A DNA stretch of 64,000 nucleotides from a virus: positions 64,001 through 128,000 of the IMG/VR virus record IMGVR_UViG_3300033182_001068; one strand, given 5' to 3'. Under the pieces are notes generated by a model. It did no database searches. It was not told where the DNA came from and saw nothing but the letters and a program-made list of their open reading frames with translations. This document shows positions 44,340 through 52,794 of this stretch, piece by piece (positions within the stretch are counted from its first letter, which is position 1; each line of letters opens with the position of its first letter). The position numbers and the translations under genes are program-made.

Positions 44340-44671
44340 CAGCCACGCAGACGAGTGTCACACTTACGGCAGAACTCGGCCCACGGGTACACTTGACGAG
44401 ACTCCGGCGGGTGAGAGCAATCCAACGTGTCGGTGGCGACCTTGTTGACAATGTCTCGCACCATGGCAGACATCGAAATGCCCTTCACTTCAGCAGTGCG
44501 CTTCCAACGCTCGTGCTCCTCTTTCGATGCGCGAATCAGAATCTGGCTTGACGCCGGTTCAGTATTCGACTCTTCTTTGGCTGTGGGGGCTACAGCCATG
44601 TCCATGTTCTCAGCGACCTTGTCCATCGCTGCCTCAATGTTGTCGACCGGTTCGTCACTCATGTCAGACAC
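44339..44671 (-). CDS. Ribbon-helix-helix protein with C-terminal zinc site
   Basis: A 110-residue protein. Residues about 40-80 give SQILIRASKEEHERWKRTA and SMSAMVRDIVNKVA, a short strand plus two helices typical of ribbon-helix-helix DNA-binding proteins. The tail has C-S-H and CRKC for a small metal site. It may be a repressor of neighbouring genes. The GTG at 44671 overlaps the preceding stop (TAGTG), while ATG 44662 is an alternative start. The end overlaps the oxygenase start (TGATG). Confidence 0.7.
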   Translation of the reverse strand: MSDMSDEPVDNIEAAMDKVAENMDMAVAPTAKEESNTEPASSQILIRASKEEHERWKRTAEVKGISMSAMVRDIVNKVATDTLDCSHPPESRQVYPWAEFCRKCDTRLRG

Positions 44672-45342
44672 TATACATCATCAGTATCAGTAGTAGGCAT
44701 TTCGATGACGTTATCGGGAAGATCCTCCATGGGCTCCTCCGGCTCGTCGATCACCTCAGCCTCAATAATGTCGCCCTGACCCAACATCTTCTTGACTTCG
44801 TCCTCCGGCAACACGCCAGAGCGACCCATCAGTTCGAGCAACTGTCGTGCTTCTTCCTCAGGGTTGAACGCATCCGCCGCAGCGGGGCCACCATCTACCT
44901 CACCAGCCATCTGTACACGAATCGGAGTAGACGTATCCGTTGACACATCCATCTGGATCGAAAGGTTGTTCTGCTCCATACCCAGCAACTTGGAACGCCT
45001 GTCCATGATCGACAACACCTGCTGAATCGCTTTCATGTCGGGTTCGACAGCGATCTCCTGCCCGTCGTCCAACGTGACACGCCTGTGCTGAGTCATCGGC
45101 CAAATCGCAGCCTGCAACGAATCCAGCCGTTCCAGTTCGAGACGCAACACCTCCGGGTACGCCATCAACGCTTCCCGGTTCATCTTCTCCAACTGGCGCT
45201 GGATCGCCTTGCCAACCACCGAAGTCGACACGCCGAAACGCTTTGCGATCTCCTGCGACGGGACTCCGGCCTGCCGCATCTTGAAGATCCTCAAGTCTCG
45301 TTCTGCCAGAAACTCTCTGGATAGCGCGTTGTCGTCACTCAT
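44671..45342 (-). CDS. Terminase small subunit-like protein
   Basis: A 223-residue protein with an N-terminal helix-turn-helix (MRQAGVPSQEIAKRFGVSTS, about residues 22-41), a long helical middle with the LERLDSLQAAIWPM and IMDRRSKLLGMEQ segments seen in actinobacteriophage TerS-like proteins, and a long acidic C-terminal tail. TerS recognises the packaging site on DNA and loads TerL. It lies about 45 kb from the TerL start in this window and next to the primase, so another role as a general DNA-binding regulator is possible. Confidence 0.6.
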   Translation of the reverse strand: MSDDNALSREFLAERDLRIFKMRQAGVPSQEIAKRFGVSTSVVGKAIQRQLEKMNREALMAYPEVLRLELERLDSLQAAIWPMTQHRRVTLDDGQEIAVEPDMKAIQQVLSIMDRRSKLLGMEQNNLSIQMDVSTDTSTPIRVQMAGEVDGGPAAADAFNPEEEARQLLELMGRSGVLPEDEVKKMLGQGDIIEAEVIDEPEEPMEDLPDNVIEMPTTDTDDV

Positions 45343-45351
45343 GGCACCAGA

Positions 45352-47136
45352 TTAGGTCACGTCTAGGAAATCAATGACCTCAAATGGGAACTTTTTGCCA
45401 CGTTTCATCGAAGTTGGCCACGGGCGCAAATCACGAGCCCCACGGAAATGATTCACCTCATACACGTAGTCGGCGGTCGCCATCGGGTCAGGTTGCAACG
45501 CCAAACCGAACTCGGGCCAACGTGACCACACAGCCGAACCGAACGGACGCAACTCACGGGTAGTCATAGACGCACCCAGCGGAGCGTGGTGTTCCAGCCA
45601 CAGAGCAACCCCATACACCGCACGGATCTTGTCCAAATACTTTGCGACCTCAATCGCCACCGCTTCAGACGTCCGAGCCCCGGGATCGAGAAATGCTTTG
45701 TACAGCGGCCCTATCACCAGCAGATCAGGTTGGACCGTTTCGATGTGTTCTTCCAGCATCGCACGGTCAGCGACCGACAGCAGGTTCAGCCCATCCGGTT
45801 TGATGACCAGATGCGAATCGCTTTTACGTTCATACCCCATCGACTTAGCCGCACCCATGATTGACGTTGAAGTTCGTTTGATGATGCGCTCAGGGTTCTC
45901 CAAGTCCACAGTCAACGTGCGGATACGAGGCATTCGTTGGAACGTAAACGGGTTGACGCCAAGCCCACAGCAGATCGCGACCTGTCGAGCCAGCATCGTC
46001 TTGCCCACACCCTCAGCAGCAACAATCATTACGCGTTCCTGCCGTTCGAGGAGCCCCGGGATCAACCAGTCGTACGACTCGTCGGTTTCTTCCTCAATGA
46101 ACTCGGCCCAGTCAACGAGCCGACCCATGTCACGCACAGCGAACTCGTCACCGGATGACAGGGCAACATCTGCGACCTTGAGCAGGATGTGTTGCGGGTT
46201 CTTGCCCGACGAAATCAGTTCAGCGATCTTGAGGATCGCCTCTTCCTCGGGTGAGCGTTCTTCCTCTACCAGTTCCGGCTCTTCGCCGTCCTCCGGTTGT
46301 TCCTCCGCTTCGATGCTTTGGCCTTTGAACTCATCTGCAAGGTCCGCCGCCGGGACTGCGACAAGTTCGTCCGTCGCGCCTCCTTGTTCGAGATGATCGT
46401 AGATGTCTTTAGTTCCGTCTGGGCATCGCCAGAGTTCTGCATCGCAGCCAGCCTCTCGGAGCAGTCGGTGTACGAGCAGTCCGTGTCGTCTACCGGGTTC
46501 GTCGTTGTCGATGATGATGTCCACCGTCGCTCCAGCGAGAGCGTCAGTGTGTATGTCGAGCCATTTGCCTGCCCCACCGGGCATAGTTGTGGCACAAGCA
46601 CCCATTCGGATGAGAGCATCAGCGTCTTTCTCTCCTTCCACGAGGAAGATCGAGTCCCCGTTCTCTTTCGCTTTCAGTACTGCAGGGAGGTTGTACAGCA
46701 CCTTCGGTGTGTCACCGAGGCTGTAGGTCCAGCCGCCTTTGCCGTCCGGTTTGCGTTGCCGGAACGTTTTCTTGCCGTCGGGTTCCGTGTACCGCACCTT
46801 CTCGAACAGCAGAGTGCCGTCAGCGTCACGGTATTCGTACTTGGCGACGAACTTGAGTTTGGGTCGTTCCTGCTTCGGATACGGGACTTCAACCATCGTC
46901 GACGAGTCTTGCGGCCAGAGGTCTTTCATTTGTAGACCGCACGCTGCGACAATGTCGGGTGTTCCGCAGCCTCCGTTGCGATGACAGAACATGACGACTT
47001 GGCCGTCCTCTTTCTCCTTGATGGAGAGCGACGGGTTTCGGTCGTCTTGACGGCATGGGCATCGTGCTTCCCATCCGTTCGCTGATTTTACGACGCCGTC
47101 CAGTCGGGATAGCAGAGTGGAGGTGTGCGCGAACAT
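45352..47136 (-). CDS. DNA primase-helicase (TOPRIM plus RepA-like ATPase)
   Basis: A 594-residue replication protein. Residues about 25-65 form a CHC2-like zinc region (CPCRQDDRNPSLSIKE, CHRNGGC). A TOPRIM core follows with SIFLVEGEKDADAL near residue 165 and DIIIDNDEPGRRH near 210. An acidic linker (about 275-305) leads to a RecA/RepA-type ATPase with Walker A VAAEGVGKTM near residue 375 and Walker B LLVIGPLYKAF. This is the usual architecture of actinobacteriophage primase-helicases that unwind DNA and lay primers. It is flanked by the WhiB and TerS-like genes in one minus-strand transcript. Confidence 0.9.
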   Translation of the reverse strand: MFAHTSTLLSRLDGVVKSANGWEARCPCRQDDRNPSLSIKEKEDGQVVMFCHRNGGCGTPDIVAACGLQMKDLWPQDSSTMVEVPYPKQERPKLKFVAKYEYRDADGTLLFEKVRYTEPDGKKTFRQRKPDGKGGWTYSLGDTPKVLYNLPAVLKAKENGDSIFLVEGEKDADALIRMGACATTMPGGAGKWLDIHTDALAGATVDIIIDNDEPGRRHGLLVHRLLREAGCDAELWRCPDGTKDIYDHLEQGGATDELVAVPAADLADEFKGQSIEAEEQPEDGEEPELVEEERSPEEEAILKIAELISSGKNPQHILLKVADVALSSGDEFAVRDMGRLVDWAEFIEEETDESYDWLIPGLLERQERVMIVAAEGVGKTMLARQVAICCGLGVNPFTFQRMPRIRTLTVDLENPERIIKRTSTSIMGAAKSMGYERKSDSHLVIKPDGLNLLSVADRAMLEEHIETVQPDLLVIGPLYKAFLDPGARTSEAVAIEVAKYLDKIRAVYGVALWLEHHAPLGASMTTRELRPFGSAVWSRWPEFGLALQPDPMATADYVYEVNHFRGARDLRPWPTSMKRGKKFPFEVIDFLDVT

Positions 47137-47472
47137 CTAGTACTCGATGTCCAGTTTGAGGTTCTTTGGGAGGCGACGCCTGCCGGTAACTGGCCGGGAG
47201 ATTGTGAGTCCTCGGGATTGACGTATGTGGTCTCGGCTTCGTGGGTCGTGGCCACCCCAGATGCCATCAGGCTCATGATGTAAGGCGTATTCCAAACAAG
47301 GTACACGAACTTCGCAGGTTTTGCAAATCTCTAAAGCGGCTTTCTTGTTCGCCTTTTCCTCGTAGTAGTCGAACTCCGATGCTTCGAATCCACGTCTCAT
47401 GTGCGGGAACCACCACTCCGTCGGCTGACCCGCGCAAGCCCCGTTTTTCGGCGGCGCTTCAGGTGCTGTCAC
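47137..47472 (-). CDS. whiB: WhiB-family transcriptional regulator
   Basis: A 111-residue protein with the four WhiB cysteines that hold a [4Fe-4S] cluster (one in the N-terminal NGACAG, then ICKTCEVRVPC), the YAL-x-GIWGG turn and a basic C-terminal tail. WhiB proteins occur only in Actinobacteria and their phages and act with the primary sigma factor. Phage versions can repress the host WhiB2 or redirect transcription. This is the best single marker for an actinobacterial host. It lies directly between the primase and the 47472 gene without gaps. Confidence 0.93.
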   Translation of the reverse strand: MTAPEAPPKNGACAGQPTEWWFPHMRRGFEASEFDYYEEKANKKAALEICKTCEVRVPCLEYALHHEPDGIWGGHDPRSRDHIRQSRGLTISRPVTGRRRLPKNLKLDIEY

Positions 47473-47888
47473 TATTCCCCCAATCTCTCAACATCTTCAG
47501 CCGATAAGAACACCATCCCCGACGACACAGAGAGCCTGTCCCCGTCAACCATCACTTGGATACTTACGGCTTCTTTTGGCACACCGAACTTCTTGGCGAT
47601 CACCGCCGTCTGCAGATCGATGCGTATCTCATCATTACCGCCAGTTTCGGCTGTGTCAACGATTTCCGGAAGGATTTCTGGTTTCCGAGGCAGATTTCTC
47701 ATCTCCTCGTCCACTTCTGCGACCTTCAAGCACATCACACACGCAAGTTTCGGGGCTGAAGACGCGCGGGCCCGGCTCTCCACATGGCCGCATTCGAGAT
47801 GATGCAAATACCGGACATTTCCCCACGAACCGACACGTTCGATCCGCTCCACCGCCCGTCGTGGTGATTTGCGTCGCTCGGTGGTCAT
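47472..47888 (-). CDS. Hypothetical protein with Cys/His cluster
   Basis: A 138-residue protein. The N-terminal half has HHLECGHVESRARASS followed by CVMC, a possible C-x-H...C-x2-C metal site; the C-terminal half is mixed alpha/beta (AVIAKKFGVPKEAVSI). ATG 47888 lies 6 nt after a TAATGT hexamer, just below the ssb terminator, suggesting its own leaderless start. No known family. Confidence 0.6.
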   Translation of the reverse strand: MTTERRKSPRRAVERIERVGSWGNVRYLHHLECGHVESRARASSAPKLACVMCLKVAEVDEEMRNLPRKPEILPEIVDTAETGGNDEIRIDLQTAVIAKKFGVPKEAVSIQVMVDGDRLSVSSGMVFLSAEDVERLGE

Positions 47889-47913
47889 CCCCAGACATTA
47901 GCCCATGAATGAC

Positions 47914-47944
47914 AAAACCCCCCGGAGTGATCCGAGGGGTTCCG
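47914..47944 (-). terminator. Terminator downstream of ssb
   Basis: On the minus strand an AACCCCTCGGA / TCCGGGGGGTT hairpin with a short loop is followed by TTTTGTC. It separates the ssb transcript from the WhiB-primase operon. Confidence 0.8.
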
Positions 47945-47980
47945 CCATGCCCAGCGACAAGGTCGCCAGTAAGGACGTTA

Positions 47981-48412
47981 TCAGAACGGTTCGTCTGCGG
48001 GTGCAGCCTTACGAGGTGATGCCGCCCTACGAGGTGAAGAAGCCCCGTCCCCGTCCCCCCGACGCTTGCGCTCGAAGGACTCGACGGAGCGGACCTGCAG
48101 GCCGATGTTGTTGGCAAGCACATCGATGGTCGAGCGCTTGTTGCCTTCATCGTCTTCCCAAGTGCGCTGCTCAAGCCGACCCTGAACGATGACACCGACG
48201 CCCTTTTCGAGCACGTTTGCCGCATCCTCAGCGAGGTAGCGCCATGCCGTGACGTTGAAGAAGGAAGTGCGTTCCTGCTTCTCGCCGTCAGAGTCAGTCC
48301 AGTAGTGGTTCACTGCGATGGAGAAACCCAGACGGGCGGCTCCCTGTGCGGTGTACTTGAGTTCGGGGTCATTCGTGATGTTCCCGATCAACGTGGTTTC
48401 TGCAAATGCCAT
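47981..48412 (-). CDS. ssb: Single-stranded DNA-binding protein
   Basis: A 143-residue SSB from ATG 48412, which follows AGAAGG by 6 nt; a longer in-frame reading is rejected. The OB-fold region spans residues 1-110 (TLIGNITNDPELKYT, GFSIAVNHYW, TSFFNVTAWRYLAEDAANVL, GVIVQGRLEQRTWEDDEGNKR). A disordered basic/Ala/Pro tail ends in the acidic DEPF tip that recruits replication proteins, similar to the bacterial DDIPF tip. It binds ssDNA at phage forks. Its leader contains two hairpins. Confidence 0.93.
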   Translation of the reverse strand: MAFAETTLIGNITNDPELKYTAQGAARLGFSIAVNHYWTDSDGEKQERTSFFNVTAWRYLAEDAANVLEKGVGVIVQGRLEQRTWEDDEGNKRSTIDVLANNIGLQVRSVESFERKRRGDGDGASSPRRAASPRKAAPADEPF

Positions 48413-48426
48413 GATTGCCTTCTTTC

Positions 48427-48455
48427 CGGGGGCATGCCCCCGATACGGGCACCCG
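48427..48455 (-). promoter_or_regulatory. Two hairpins in the ssb leader
   Basis: A perfect 16-bp palindrome CGGGGGCATGCCCCCG (48427-48442) lies just before the ssb ribosome site, beside a second hairpin ACGGGCACCCGT (48444-48455). Such structures could control translation of ssb, for example by feedback. Confidence 0.5.
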
Positions 48456-48469
48456 TGAGTGGGTGCTGG

Positions 48470-48498
48470 TTGCGAGTGTATCACTTAAGGGCTACGAT
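48470..48498 (+). promoter_or_regulatory. Promoter for the 48507 gene, overlapping the ssb promoter
   Basis: TTGCGA, 17-bp spacer, TACGAT, with the ATG 8 nt downstream (leaderless). It overlaps an opposing promoter. Confidence 0.65.
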
Positions 48499-48502
48499 GC
48501 AA
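48475..48502 (-). promoter_or_regulatory. Probable ssb promoter
   Basis: On the minus strand TTGCAT, 16-bp spacer and TACACT face the plus-strand promoter almost base for base, so the two probably compete for polymerase. It gives an ssb leader of about 60 nt. Confidence 0.5.
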
Positions 48503-48506
48503 CGTC

Positions 48507-48803
48507 ATGACATCATTTGACCAAGCAGAAATGCGCCTGAAGTTGATCGAGCACCTTACGAACCTCGATCTGTGGACGGCCGCTCTTCCCGACGATGCGT
48601 CGCAGGCGCAGATCGACACGGCTCGCACAACAGCAGAGGACTTTGCCGAGATGATCGTCGAGTCGCTCTCGTTGCAAATCCACGATGAGGTCGAGCCCGG
48701 GACTTACGCAGCGTCGCTCAAGATCCTCGGTGATGACGCTTTGGAGGAGTGGATCATTTCTTACGCCTCCCAACCCGAAGTTGCCGCATCGCTTGACGAG
48801 TGA
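48507..48803 (+). CDS. Small acidic hypothetical protein
   Basis: A 98-residue helical acidic protein (MTSFDQAEMRLKLIEHLTN start) with no Cys and no membrane segment. It is expressed from the leaderless promoter at 48470. No family is recognised. Confidence 0.65.
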   Translation: MTSFDQAEMRLKLIEHLTNLDLWTAALPDDASQAQIDTARTTAEDFAEMIVESLSLQIHDEVEPGTYAASLKILGDDALEEWIISYASQPEVAASLDE

Positions 48804-48895
48804 GTACCACTTTCGTAATCATACGGTAATATAGAGGTATCCCCCGAAGCCCGTAAGGGCGAAGCCATGCCCGGCAACAAGAAGGAGGCCCTGCC

Positions 48896-49756
48896 ATGTA
48901 CCCACGCATCTTCGCAATGCTCTTTTCGGTCGCTGGCCTTTCATTCGTCAGCGCAAACACGATGGGAGCAGACGAAATCGGCATCGAACCACTTGAGGTG
49001 GTCACGGACAACGGTTCCGCTGAATGGGACGGGTCCGACCCGCTCATCATCTCGGACACCCGTTTCGACGACCAACACGACAGCGAAGTCGAGTTGCCCG
49101 CAGTCCCGGCTCTCCCGGAGGGCCTCGAATACGAACCTCTGGAAATCGAGCAAGCCGTTCGAATCACCGTTGACGAAATCGACGTGTGGGTTCTGCCCAG
49201 CGAGATGGAACTCCAAGCGATCGGTGAGCAGATTGAGCACGGCATCCTGACGGCCGAGTACGACTACCGTGAGCAGTCTCAACGGGTTGTGACGCTACAG
49301 GAACTCGTCGGAGTAGAACCGGACGGCAACTATGGCCCCCGCACCCGAGAGGCGCACCTGACGGCTCTCAACGAGCGTGAGATGGCTGTGGACAATGTGC
49401 CTGAACTGCCGACCGCTGGTGTCTACATGATCCCCAACAAGACATGGAGTGACGGCGTAGAGCGGTGGCGTCCCATGATGACCGAAGCCGTGATGGCGTG
49501 GGGCGGGACTGAAAACGACGTCAACCGCTTCATGCGGATCATGCATTGCGAGAGTCGTGGTGATCCGAACGCCCACAACTCGTCGAGCGGTGCGAGCGGG
49601 TTGCTTCAGCATCTCCCGAAGTACTGGCCGGATCGTGCTGCTACCGTCGGTATGGCTGACGCCAGCCCGTTTGATCCTTGGGCGAATATGTACGTCAGCG
49701 CTTGGTTGGCCCTCGCAGCCCCGGGCGGCGGATGGCAGCACTGGGAGTGCAAGTAA
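48896..49756 (+). CDS. Secreted lytic transglycosylase-like protein
   Basis: A 286-residue protein behind AAGGAGG. Residues 1-24 resemble a signal peptide (FAMLFSVAGLSFVSANTMG). Residues about 125-165 could be a small peptidoglycan-binding unit (LQELVGVEPDGNYGPRTREA). The C-terminal 85 residues are a lysozyme-like SLT domain with the catalytic Glu in RIMHCESRGDPNAH, then SSGASGLLQHLPKYW and DPWANMYVSAWL. Cutting glycan strands in the cell wall fits an exported endolysin or a virion-associated wall enzyme. The upstream leader holds a GCCCGTAAGGGC hairpin and a TAATAT hexamer. Confidence 0.88.
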   Translation: MYPRIFAMLFSVAGLSFVSANTMGADEIGIEPLEVVTDNGSAEWDGSDPLIISDTRFDDQHDSEVELPAVPALPEGLEYEPLEIEQAVRITVDEIDVWVLPSEMELQAIGEQIEHGILTAEYDYREQSQRVVTLQELVGVEPDGNYGPRTREAHLTALNEREMAVDNVPELPTAGVYMIPNKTWSDGVERWRPMMTEAVMAWGGTENDVNRFMRIMHCESRGDPNAHNSSSGASGLLQHLPKYWPDRAATVGMADASPFDPWANMYVSAWLALAAPGGGWQHWECK

Positions 49757-49774
49757 AGAAATCGTCCCAATAAG

Positions 49775-49803
49775 TTGCGGGTGTCACACACAACCAGTAG
49801 AGT
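49775..49803 (+). promoter_or_regulatory. Leaderless promoter for the 49810 gene
   Basis: TTGCGG (49775-49780), 17-bp spacer, TAGAGT (49798-49803), with the ATG only 6 nt downstream. Confidence 0.65.
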
Positions 49804-49809
49804 GGCTTT

Positions 49810-51015
49810 ATGGAAGCGCTCACAGTTCGTGTCGACAAAGCAGTCTCAGCCCACGAGGAACGCATCTCGGCGCTGAGCCGCACACTCGGTTGGCTCCCAC
49901 CGAAGATCACAGACGATGTCCTGAACCGCATCGCCAAACGTCGCCTCTCGGCGCCACAGCAGTTCTGGTCATACAACATCACCGGAGAGCACTACCACCT
50001 CATCACTAGGGCGTCGTTTCCGTACTTCAAGGAAACCGACCCGATCTACCAGCAGACCTTCTGGACAGTTCAGGCCATCAACAGGGAACGGGAGGGGCTC
50101 AAAATCCCAACAACGTTCGTTGGAGAAGAAATCGTTGACATGCTCACCAGCATCTGCGACGAGTTTGAAAGCGAACCCCTGTTCGAGACCGACCTGCTGG
50201 AACCCAAAGGCTTCGTCTTTCTTGAAAAGCCATTGATGGTGTGGATACCGCCAGCGCACTTCATGTCGGACGACCCTGACGCAGGCGAGATGATGGCAAT
50301 CCGGGGGTTTTCCTATCAGGTTTCCAACGAAGTTGCCGCGCCAACCACCGACCACAACGTCAAACCAGAAGACGAGGGATACGGGACTCCAGAGTACAAC
50401 ACCAAGTACTTCGCTAAGACTCGTGGCATTCAGTTCTCCATTTACACCGATTACGGGCTGTTGCGCTACGTCACGACAGCCGGTAGGGACGACGTCGCAG
50501 ACTCGTTCGTGTTCGACCCATCTATCCCTGATTCGTGCCTGTTTCTCGTTGATACGAGCGCATGGGCGTTCGGAGGTCGATGGCGCACCGCTCCCCCCGA
50601 GGAGAAGTACGGGTACAACGGCTCCGAGACGCTGTGTTCATCGGACACCGCTCTCACTCGCAAGTTCTTTGTTTCGTTGATGCGGTTCATGTGGCAGGAA
50701 CTCATCGTTTCCGAGGACTGCGGTAGCATCCCTCGCCCGATTCGTCGCAAGATGGCAAAGACACTCGGCAACGACGACCCGATTCAGATTCTGAAACTGC
50801 GTCGTGCTTCGTCCGGCGGATCGTCGACCGGGACTGGCAGCCGCCTCGATCACCAAGTTCTGGTTCGTGGGCATATGCGCAACCAGTACTATCCGTCGCT
50901 GGGTGAGGTTGGTGACCCCGCTTCGTATCGTCGCATTTGGATTGCTCCCCATGTGAAGGGGCCTGAAGGTACCGGTTTCAAGCGTTTGTCCAAAGCAACT
51001 GCTGTGGTGCGTTGA
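49810..51015 (+). CDS. Conserved hypothetical protein with RGHMRNQYYPSLG motif
   Basis: A 401-residue protein. The C-terminus has VLVRGHMRNQYYPSLG and RRIWIAPHVKGPEG, a pattern that I recall in uncharacterised proteins of actinobacterial phages and plasmids. The N-terminal 350 residues contain no domain that I can name. It shows no signal peptide, and a Ser/Gly linker separates the two parts near residue 338. Transcription is probably leaderless from 49775. Confidence 0.7.
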   Translation: MEALTVRVDKAVSAHEERISALSRTLGWLPPKITDDVLNRIAKRRLSAPQQFWSYNITGEHYHLITRASFPYFKETDPIYQQTFWTVQAINREREGLKIPTTFVGEEIVDMLTSICDEFESEPLFETDLLEPKGFVFLEKPLMVWIPPAHFMSDDPDAGEMMAIRGFSYQVSNEVAAPTTDHNVKPEDEGYGTPEYNTKYFAKTRGIQFSIYTDYGLLRYVTTAGRDDVADSFVFDPSIPDSCLFLVDTSAWAFGGRWRTAPPEEKYGYNGSETLCSSDTALTRKFFVSLMRFMWQELIVSEDCGSIPRPIRRKMAKTLGNDDPIQILKLRRASSGGSSTGTGSRLDHQVLVRGHMRNQYYPSLGEVGDPASYRRIWIAPHVKGPEGTGFKRLSKATAVVR

Positions 51016-51040
51016 CGTTTCGTTTAGATGCAGGTATTTT
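51012..51040 (+). promoter_or_regulatory. Promoter for the HTH gene
   Basis: TTGACG (51012-51017), 17-bp spacer, TATTTT (51035-51040), 9 nt before ATG 51050. It overlaps the stop of the preceding gene. Confidence 0.65.
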
Positions 51041-51049
51041 GTTGACGCG

Positions 51050-51286
51050 ATGAAAATTAACGTACCAATCACCCACCTGAGCCAAAGCCTTGACGCCATC
51101 TGCCAGACGATCTCCGCAGAGCGGTACAACGGCAAGCCGCTGATCTTCCTGTCGCTTGAGCAAAAGCGAGAAGCAGTGCGGCTGATGGAAGAACTCGGGG
51201 CTCTCGAACTCCGGGACGCCGTCAATAGGATGGCCCGGAAACTTGGAATGTCTCGGGTTTGGGTGTACAACTGTCTCAAGACGTGA
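51050..51286 (+). CDS. Small helix-turn-helix DNA-binding protein
   Basis: A 78-residue protein whose C-terminal half, ELRDAVNRMARKLGMSRVWV, is a canonical helix-turn-helix with the recognition helix near the end. The N-terminus may dimerise. It has its own promoter at 51012 and lies directly before the DUF932 gene, so it may regulate that gene or early genes. Confidence 0.7.
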   Translation: MKINVPITHLSQSLDAICQTISAERYNGKPLIFLSLEQKREAVRLMEELGALELRDAVNRMARKLGMSRVWVYNCLKT

Positions 51287-51320
51287 TAGATTTATCTACT
51301 AAAGAGGGGAAGGAACCCAT

Positions 51321-52343
51321 ATGAGCCACGAAATCGAGATCAACGCCGACGGGAAAGCACGCATGGCTTACGCCGGAGACATCCCTTGGCACAAACTTGG
51401 CACCCCAATGGGCGGGCTACAAACAGCCGAAGCAATGCTCGAAGCAGCAATGGCTGACTTCGACGTTGTGACAACCAAAGTTGCCGCAGTTGACGACGAA
51501 GGCAACTTCATCCTCAACCCAGACGGCACCCCAGTTCTCGTCGACGATTCACGGGCAACGATCCGTGTCAACCCAGACGGCTCATTCGACGGGTTGTCCA
51601 CAGTCGGAACCCGCTACGTTCCCACCCAAAACAAGGAATCGCTCCAGCGGGCCCTTAACGTAGTCGGGGCTTCAGCAGGCGAAGCAGTCGTAGAAACCTG
51701 TGGAGTACTCCGGGAAGGCAAAGAGTTCTTCGCCTCCATCAACCTCGGCTCCCTCATCCTTGACCCCACGGGTGTAAACGACAAGATTGAGCGTTACCTT
51801 CTGGTTCGCAACGGACACGACGGCAAGGTCCCGATCACTTACGCCAACACGCCGATCCGTTCCGTTTGCCGCAACACCGTGCTGATGGCTCTCAACAACG
51901 CCCGTTCGGTATTCACCGCACGTCACACCCGCAACCAAGACGCCGCTTTGGAACAAGCCGCAGAGGTGCTCCGCATCTCGGCCGAATGGTCACGCAACTT
52001 CAAAGAAACCGCCGAGAAGATGTTGAGCATCCCAGTCCCGGCGGGCAGCCGCCAGTTCGACAAGGTGTTCGAGGCCGTGTTCCCCAACAAGCCCGACTTC
52101 ACCAAGCGTCAGCGTGAAAACTACGACGACCTCGGCATGCGTGTTCGTGGCATCTACCTCTCCTCCAAAAACGCTGGTGGCTACGGCCAGAACGGCTGGG
52201 CGACGTACAACGCCATCGGCGAATACCTTGATCATCACCGCGATGCCGGGGCTGAAGACCGGGCCGCAGCGTCGATGGATCAGAACTCGTGGGTTACTAA
52301 GAACAAGTTGAAGGCTCAGGCAGCAATCCTTTCGTTGGTTTGA
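51321..52343 (+). CDS. DUF932 / TIGR03299 phage-plasmid protein
   Basis: A 340-residue protein behind GGGGAAGGAA. It matches the DUF932 family: an N-terminal IPWHKLGTPMGGLQTAE, VVDDSRATIRVN-like strand, VGTRYVPTQNKESLQRAL, then ILREGKEFFASINLG-type segment, PIRSVCRNTVLMALNNAR, and the C-terminal NGWATYNAIGEYLDHHRD. Members occur in many phages and plasmids near replication or recombination genes, without established function. A GATTTATCT motif lies in the gap before it (51289-51297). Confidence 0.9.
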   Translation: MSHEIEINADGKARMAYAGDIPWHKLGTPMGGLQTAEAMLEAAMADFDVVTTKVAAVDDEGNFILNPDGTPVLVDDSRATIRVNPDGSFDGLSTVGTRYVPTQNKESLQRALNVVGASAGEAVVETCGVLREGKEFFASINLGSLILDPTGVNDKIERYLLVRNGHDGKVPITYANTPIRSVCRNTVLMALNNARSVFTARHTRNQDAALEQAAEVLRISAEWSRNFKETAEKMLSIPVPAGSRQFDKVFEAVFPNKPDFTKRQRENYDDLGMRVRGIYLSSKNAGGYGQNGWATYNAIGEYLDHHRDAGAEDRAAASMDQNSWVTKNKLKAQAAILSLV

Positions 52344-52386
52344 CGCCCACTCGTGGGACAATGGACTAACAGAGAAAGGGTCTGGC

Positions 52387-52794
52387 ATGAGTGATAGTGA
52401 CGACGCCGAGTTCACCCGAGAAGATCTGATCGAAATGATCGGAGACTTCATGACTGGCTCCATGCGAGTCGAAGATCTGTACCGATCCCACCTATGCGAC
52501 ACGATTGTCCACCGGGTGTTCGACGAATTCGGGGCCGAAGGGCTCGCCGAGTTGATGATCAAAGTTGAATACCGTGGCGAGTGGATCGTTGACATGCTGT
52601 TCGATGCCAATGACTTGCACAACGCCATGTTTAAGCATCACGGCGCTTACGACGACGACATCACCTCCAAAGCCCGAGGCACGATGGCAATGGCTGAGAT
52701 GAACAAGAAGATCGCCAACCTTCGCAAGCGTTACACCAAGAAGATCGTTGACGAAATCTGGGAATGCGAGAATCCTGAAGAACAGGTTGTCTGA
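52387..52794 (+). CDS. Hypothetical acidic protein
   Basis: A 135-residue, mainly helical protein rich in Asp and Glu at the start (MSDSDDAEFTREDLIEMIGD), ending in a Lys-rich helix. The TGATG overlap couples it to the next gene. No motif is recognised. Confidence 0.65.
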   Translation: MSDSDDAEFTREDLIEMIGDFMTGSMRVEDLYRSHLCDTIVHRVFDEFGAEGLAELMIKVEYRGEWIVDMLFDANDLHNAMFKHHGAYDDDITSKARGTMAMAEMNKKIANLRKRYTKKIVDEIWECENPEEQVV

